Assembly (NCBI GenBank): GCA_025351675.1
Contig: JANXVK010000001.1
Span: 1-26,073 of the forward strand
Length of the DNA: 26,073 bases
From: Rhizobacter sp.
Lineage (GTDB): Bacteria > Pseudomonadota > Gammaproteobacteria > Burkholderiales > Burkholderiaceae_C
Direction of reading: 5' to 3'
The translations under genes and the position numbers were made by a program. A model generated the notes under the pieces. It was not told the origin of the DNA, ran no database searches, and saw only the letters and a list, made by a program, of their open reading frames with translations. Below are positions 23,476-26,073 of this stretch, in pieces (the stretch's first letter is position 1; each line of letters opens with the position of its first letter).

Positions 23476-24626
23476 GCCGCCTCGCGCGCGATCAGCGCCT
23501 GCTTGCGCGCCACGCCCCAGCGGTAGCCCGACAACGCGCCGTCGGTGCGCACGACCCGGTGGCACGGGATCGCGACCGCGAGCGTGTTCGCACCGCAGGC
23601 CTGTGCGACGGCGCGCACTGACTTGGGCGCACCGATGCGCGCGGCCACGTCGGCGTAGCTCGCCGTCGTGCCCGCAGGCAGCTCGCGCAAGGCCTGCCAG
23701 ACGCGCTGCTGGAACGCGGTGCCGCGCACGTCGAGCGGCAGATCGAGCCCCAGCGCAGACGCTTCGACGAAGCCGACGACTTGCGCGACGAGCGCGTCGA
23801 ACCTCGGGTCGTCGCCGATCAGGCGGGCATTCGGAAAGCGGTCCTGCAACTCGCGAGCGAGCACGTCCGCATCGTCGCCGAGCGCGATCGCGCAGACGCC
23901 GCGATCACTGAGCGCGACGAGGATCGCGCCGAGAGAACACGCGCCGATCGCGAAGCGGATGTCGGTGCCGGCGCCACCGGCACGCAGCTGCGTCGGCGTC
24001 ATGCCGAGCAGGCGGTCCGACTCCTCGTAGAACCGGCCGCTGGAGTTGTAGCCGGCGTCGTAGATTGCCGCGGTCACGGTCTCGCTGCGCGCCAGTTCAT
24101 GCCGCACGCGCTTGGCCCGCTGCGCTGCCGCGTACGCCTTCGGCGTGACGCCGGTGACCGACTTGAACAGGCGATGCAGGTGGTGCGGGCTGAGCTGCGC
24201 TCGCGCGGCGAGCTCGGCCAGCGTCGGCGGCTGCCCGGCGCCTTCGATGAAGCGGCAGAGCTCGGCGACGGTCGCCGCGTTGCGCTCGGCAAGCGAGGCT
24301 TCGTTTGGGCGGCAACGTTTGCAGGGGCGAAAACCTGCCCGCTCCGCATCGGCAACGCTTGCGTGAAACGCGACGTTCTCCGGCCGCGCCGGCCGTGCGG
24401 CGCACGAGGGACGGCAGTACACGCCGGTCGTCTTGACGGAGTAGAAGAACGCGCCGTCGGCCCGCGCATCACGCACGGCGAGCTGCGCCCAGCGCGAGTC
24501 GTCGACCGTCGCGGCGGCGATGTGCTCGGTTCGAGTGCTCATGTTCATGCCGACGCCGCCGGGCCGCCCCGAGGCGGCGGGCACCCCCTCGGGAGGCGGC
24601 GAGCGAAGCGAGACTGGGAGCTTCAT
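23472..24626 (-). CDS. ada: Bifunctional Ada: methyl-responsive transcriptional activator and O6-methylguanine-DNA methyltransferase, with inserted N-terminal extension
   Basis: A complete Ada architecture is present. Numbered from the ATG at 24626, the zinc/methyl-acceptor site is Cys71, Cys75, Cys102, Cys105 (YCRPSC and CKRC). An AraC helix-turn-helix region follows (about 125-215), then the methyltransferase domain with the acceptor Cys355 in IPCHRVV. Cys71 takes methyl groups from phosphotriesters and switches Ada to an activator; Cys355 repairs O6-methylguanine. The expected N-terminus, MNMSTRTEH at 24548, is displaced from its ribosome site by an 84-bp element. The AAAGG site now serves the ATG at 24626, giving 384 aa with 26 extra residues rich in Pro, Gly and Ser. 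Starts at 24632 or, without a ribosome site, 24548/24542 (358/356 aa) are possible. The gene heads an operon with the oxygenase and alkB. Confidence 0.9.
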   Translation of the reverse strand: MKLPVSLRSPPPEGVPAASGRPGGVGMNMSTRTEHIAAATVDDSRWAQLAVRDARADGAFFYSVKTTGVYCRPSCAARPARPENVAFHASVADAERAGFRPCKRCRPNEASLAERNAATVAELCRFIEGAGQPPTLAELAARAQLSPHHLHRLFKSVTGVTPKAYAAAQRAKRVRHELARSETVTAAIYDAGYNSSGRFYEESDRLLGMTPTQLRAGGAGTDIRFAIGACSLGAILVALSDRGVCAIALGDDADVLARELQDRFPNARLIGDDPRFDALVAQVVGFVEASALGLDLPLDVRGTAFQQRVWQALRELPAGTTASYADVAARIGAPKSVRAVAQACGANTLAVAIPCHRVVRTDGALSGYRWGVARKQALIAREAA

Positions 24627-24632
24627 GTTCAT
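24539..24632 (-). repeat. REP-like palindromic element inserted in the ada start region, flanked by 10-bp direct repeats
   Basis: TCATGTTCAT occurs at 24539-24548 and again at 24623-24632. Between them are 74 bases rich in GC with internal inverted repeats: CGCCGCC and GGCGGCG arms around GGGCCGCCCCGA, then CCCCCTCGGGAGG, and GAGCGAAGCGAG. This wording resembles a short intergenic element common in Burkholderiales as I recall it. The repeat plus insert is 84 bases, 28 codons, with no stop in the ada frame. It looks like a single insertion with target duplication. Confidence 0.8.
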
Positions 24633-24699
24633 CCTTTCAACGATTGAAACATCGATGAAGGGATTCTGCGAAGTGCGAGCCCTTGGTGCACTCCGGGTC

Positions 24700-24712
24700 T
24701 TGCTTGCGAATT
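24700..24712 (-). promoter_or_regulatory. Ada-box-like site upstream of ada
   Basis: The minus strand reads AATTCGCAAGCAA, which fits the AAT-N6-GCAA two-box form of the E. coli ada promoter site. It lies 74 bases upstream of the ATG at 24626. A weak -10-like CAGAAT is at 24668-24663, with GTGCAC 17 bases before it as a poor -35. The site would then be centred near -50, the position expected for an activator that recruits polymerase to a weak promoter. Autoregulation by methylated Ada is inferred. Confidence 0.6.
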
Positions 24713-24715
24713 CGA

Positions 24716-24865
24716 TCAGACCGGGATCGGGCTGCGTTCCGCGGACTGACCGTTCCAGTACGGGTAAGGACGGGTACGGCGGTGTGACCGCGCTGGCGGC
24801 TGCTTGAGCTGCGCCTCGTCGCGCGCGCCGATCAGCACGCTCGCGACGGTCGGGCGGCTCAGCAA
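24716..24865 (-). pseudogene. Aldo/keto reductase C-terminal remnant
   Basis: The minus strand encodes LLSRPTVASVLIGARDEAQL, then after a short divergent stretch RPYPYWNGQSAERSPIPV and a TGA at 24718-24716. These are the NADP-binding RPTV-xS-x-IIGAR block and the PYPYW...ERNP-PV end of AKR-family oxidoreductases. About 30 residues normally lying between the two pieces are missing or scrambled, and the entire N-terminal barrel is absent. It cannot be active. The Ada-box-like site starts 4 bases beyond its stop. Confidence 0.78.
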
Positions 24866-24947
24866 GCAGTTGCGCCGCTTCAGCGCGCGGCTCCACAGTG
24901 CGATCGCGAGACCGGCGAGCGTCAGCAGCGCCGCGACCCAGCCGAGC

Positions 24948-25259
24948 GGCACCGTGCGCGCGGGCGACGGTGAAACGCTGCGACGGCTGGTGCTCGAGGG
25001 CGTCGGCATCGGCCAGCTGTCCCTGCATCACATCCGCGCCGCTCTCGAAGCCGGCAGGCTCGTGCCGCTGCTCGAATCCTTCAACCCCGGCGGCGTCGAG
25101 CCGATCCACGCCGTGTGCCTCGGCAAGGCCGGCCGGCTGCCGGCGCGGGTGCGCGCGGTGCTGGAGTTTCTGGTCGCGAACGCGGGCGCGGAGGAGCGCG
25201 CGATCAGGCCCGCGCGCGGCGCCAAGAATGCGTCGGCTGCAAGGCGGCGGCGCACCTGA
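24948..25259 (+). pseudogene. LysR-family regulator C-terminal remnant
   Basis: The plus strand from about 24948 reads GTVRAGDGETLRRLVLEGVG, then IGQLSLHHI, RAALEAGRLVPLLESFNPGG and EPIHAVCLGKAGRLPARVRA, up to a TGA at 25257-25259. This is the end of the LysR effector-binding domain. The DNA-binding half and most of the effector domain are missing. The frame is open upstream to 24804 but that part does not look LysR-like. LysR genes are often divergent from the reductase they control, and the neighbouring reductase remnant has exactly that orientation. Confidence 0.8.
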
Positions 25260-25379
25260 ACTCGCCGCGCGCGAGGCTGGTGTGCGGGCCTTTCAAAGCC
25301 AGGGATTGCGGCCGCCGGAACACGCCCGAACACTCTCGGCTGTAATACGCCGCTCTCAACTGCACCAGGAGTTTGTCGC

Positions 25380-26072
25380 ATGCATCAGACCATCCAACGC
25401 GCCGGATTCGCCCTCACAGGCCTCGCCCTTGCGCTGTTCTCTGCACTCCCGGCGCACGCGATACCGGTCACGCCCGGTGCCGCGGCGGTCGTATTGCCCG
25501 GCACCACGGCGGCGGCCGACCCGTCGCTCGCGGGCACCGTGCTCGCCGATGTACAGACGCACTGGGTGTCGGCGATCGACCCGATCTACGGCTTTCCGGG
25601 GGCAGAAGGCGAACTGTATTCGCGCGTCGTGCGACAGACCGTCGCAGGCACGCTCGACTTCTATTGGCGCCTGACCGTCGAGCAGCCGTCGTACCCCAAC
25701 TTCGTGCCGCGGTCGCTCGAGATCACCGGCCTCTCGCTCCCGAACTTTCTGACGGGCACGAGCTTCGACGCCAACTACCGCACCGATGGCGTCGGCTCGA
25801 CGGCGCCGTCGGGCGCGTTCTCGACCGGCGCCGGCAACGTCACCTACACGTTCAGCTCGCAGAACTTCGGACCGGGTTCGATCTCGTACTTTCTGCTGCT
25901 GCACTCGAATGCGACGACGTACGACGCGTCGGCATTGGCGACCGTGGGTGTCACGACCGTGTCGACCTTCGCGCCAACGGCGCCGATTCCCGAACCGCAG
26001 ACGTGGCTGCTGATGGCGGCCGGCCTCGCGGCGATCGGCCTGGCCCGCTGCCGGCCGGCATCGAAGGCCTGA
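25380..26072 (+). CDS. PEP-CTERM sorting-domain exported protein
   Basis: This 230-aa protein starts with a Sec signal peptide (MHQTIQRAGF, hydrophobic core, cleavage near AHA-I at 26-28). It ends with a PEP-CTERM signal: PIPEPQTW, a hydrophobic helix LLMAAGLAAIGLA, then RCRPASKA. Such proteins are exported, recognised by an exosortase and usually linked to exopolysaccharide or biofilm. The middle (about 50-195) is Ser/Thr/Gly-rich, beta-strand-like and has no recognised catalytic motif. The ATG at 25380 has an AGGAG site eight bases upstream. No exosortase gene is in the window, so it must be encoded elsewhere. The function of the mature domain is unknown. Confidence 0.92.
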   Translation: MHQTIQRAGFALTGLALALFSALPAHAIPVTPGAAAVVLPGTTAAADPSLAGTVLADVQTHWVSAIDPIYGFPGAEGELYSRVVRQTVAGTLDFYWRLTVEQPSYPNFVPRSLEITGLSLPNFLTGTSFDANYRTDGVGSTAPSGAFSTGAGNVTYTFSSQNFGPGSISYFLLLHSNATTYDASALATVGVTTVSTFAPTAPIPEPQTWLLMAAGLAAIGLARCRPASKA

Positions 26073-26073
26073 C

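Overview
The window is one contiguous stretch of GC-rich (roughly two-thirds G+C) chromosomal DNA. The gene families (Liv-type ABC transporter with CoA-thioester enzymes, TetR control, a PEP-CTERM protein, an Ada/AlkB operon) and a REP-like palindromic element of a kind I associate with Burkholderiales point to an environmental betaproteobacterium. This is an inference from style, not a database match. No rRNA, tRNA or CRISPR array was seen.

Region 1 (1-10847) is a catabolic and uptake locus. A partial crotonase ends at 221 (+). It converges on a tightly packed minus-strand operon that reads, in transcription order: periplasmic binding protein (9875-8709), an IpdA-like and an IpdB-like CoA-transferase-fold pair (8712-6983), livH, livM, livG, livF (6986-3636), an acyl-CoA ligase (3639-1996), a crotonase (1973-1185) and an alpha/beta hydrolase (1180-269). 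Most junctions are 4-base stop/start overlaps. A TetR regulator (10146-10847, +) is divergent. A sigma70-like promoter for the operon (9997-10026) abuts a compact double dyad (10034-10057) that is the likely TetR operator. Import, CoA activation, beta-oxidation-like steps and a C-C bond (ring) cleaving CoA-transferase homologue would together degrade an unidentified carboxylic acid, possibly cyclic.

Region 2 (10848-15720) is a signalling and scar region. It holds a frameshifted IS3-family transposase remnant, a broken PAS-domain gene, a soluble hybrid histidine kinase (GAF-PAS-PAS-HisKA-HATPase-REC), two hairpins, a GlxA-type AraC regulator and a divergent 100-aa monooxygenase-fold protein.

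Region 3 (15730-21430) is a transport region. An Nramp-family carrier lacking the canonical metal-binding methionine is divergent from a two-gene ABC system: a permease with two transmembrane units in one chain, and an ATPase with a C-terminal AAA-associated domain, with no binding protein nearby. A near-perfect 18-bp dyad lies between them. Downstream is a cpdB-like nucleotidase pseudogene with a large internal deletion.

Region 4 (21477-26072) holds a VOC/PhnB-like protein and an alkylation-repair operon (ada, a 2OG-Fe(II) oxygenase, alkB) preceded by an Ada-box-like site. The ada initiation region carries an 84-bp in-frame insertion of a REP-like element flanked by 10-bp direct repeats. Next comes a deletion scar that joins the 3' ends of an aldo/keto reductase gene and a LysR gene. 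The window closes with a complete PEP-CTERM exported protein.
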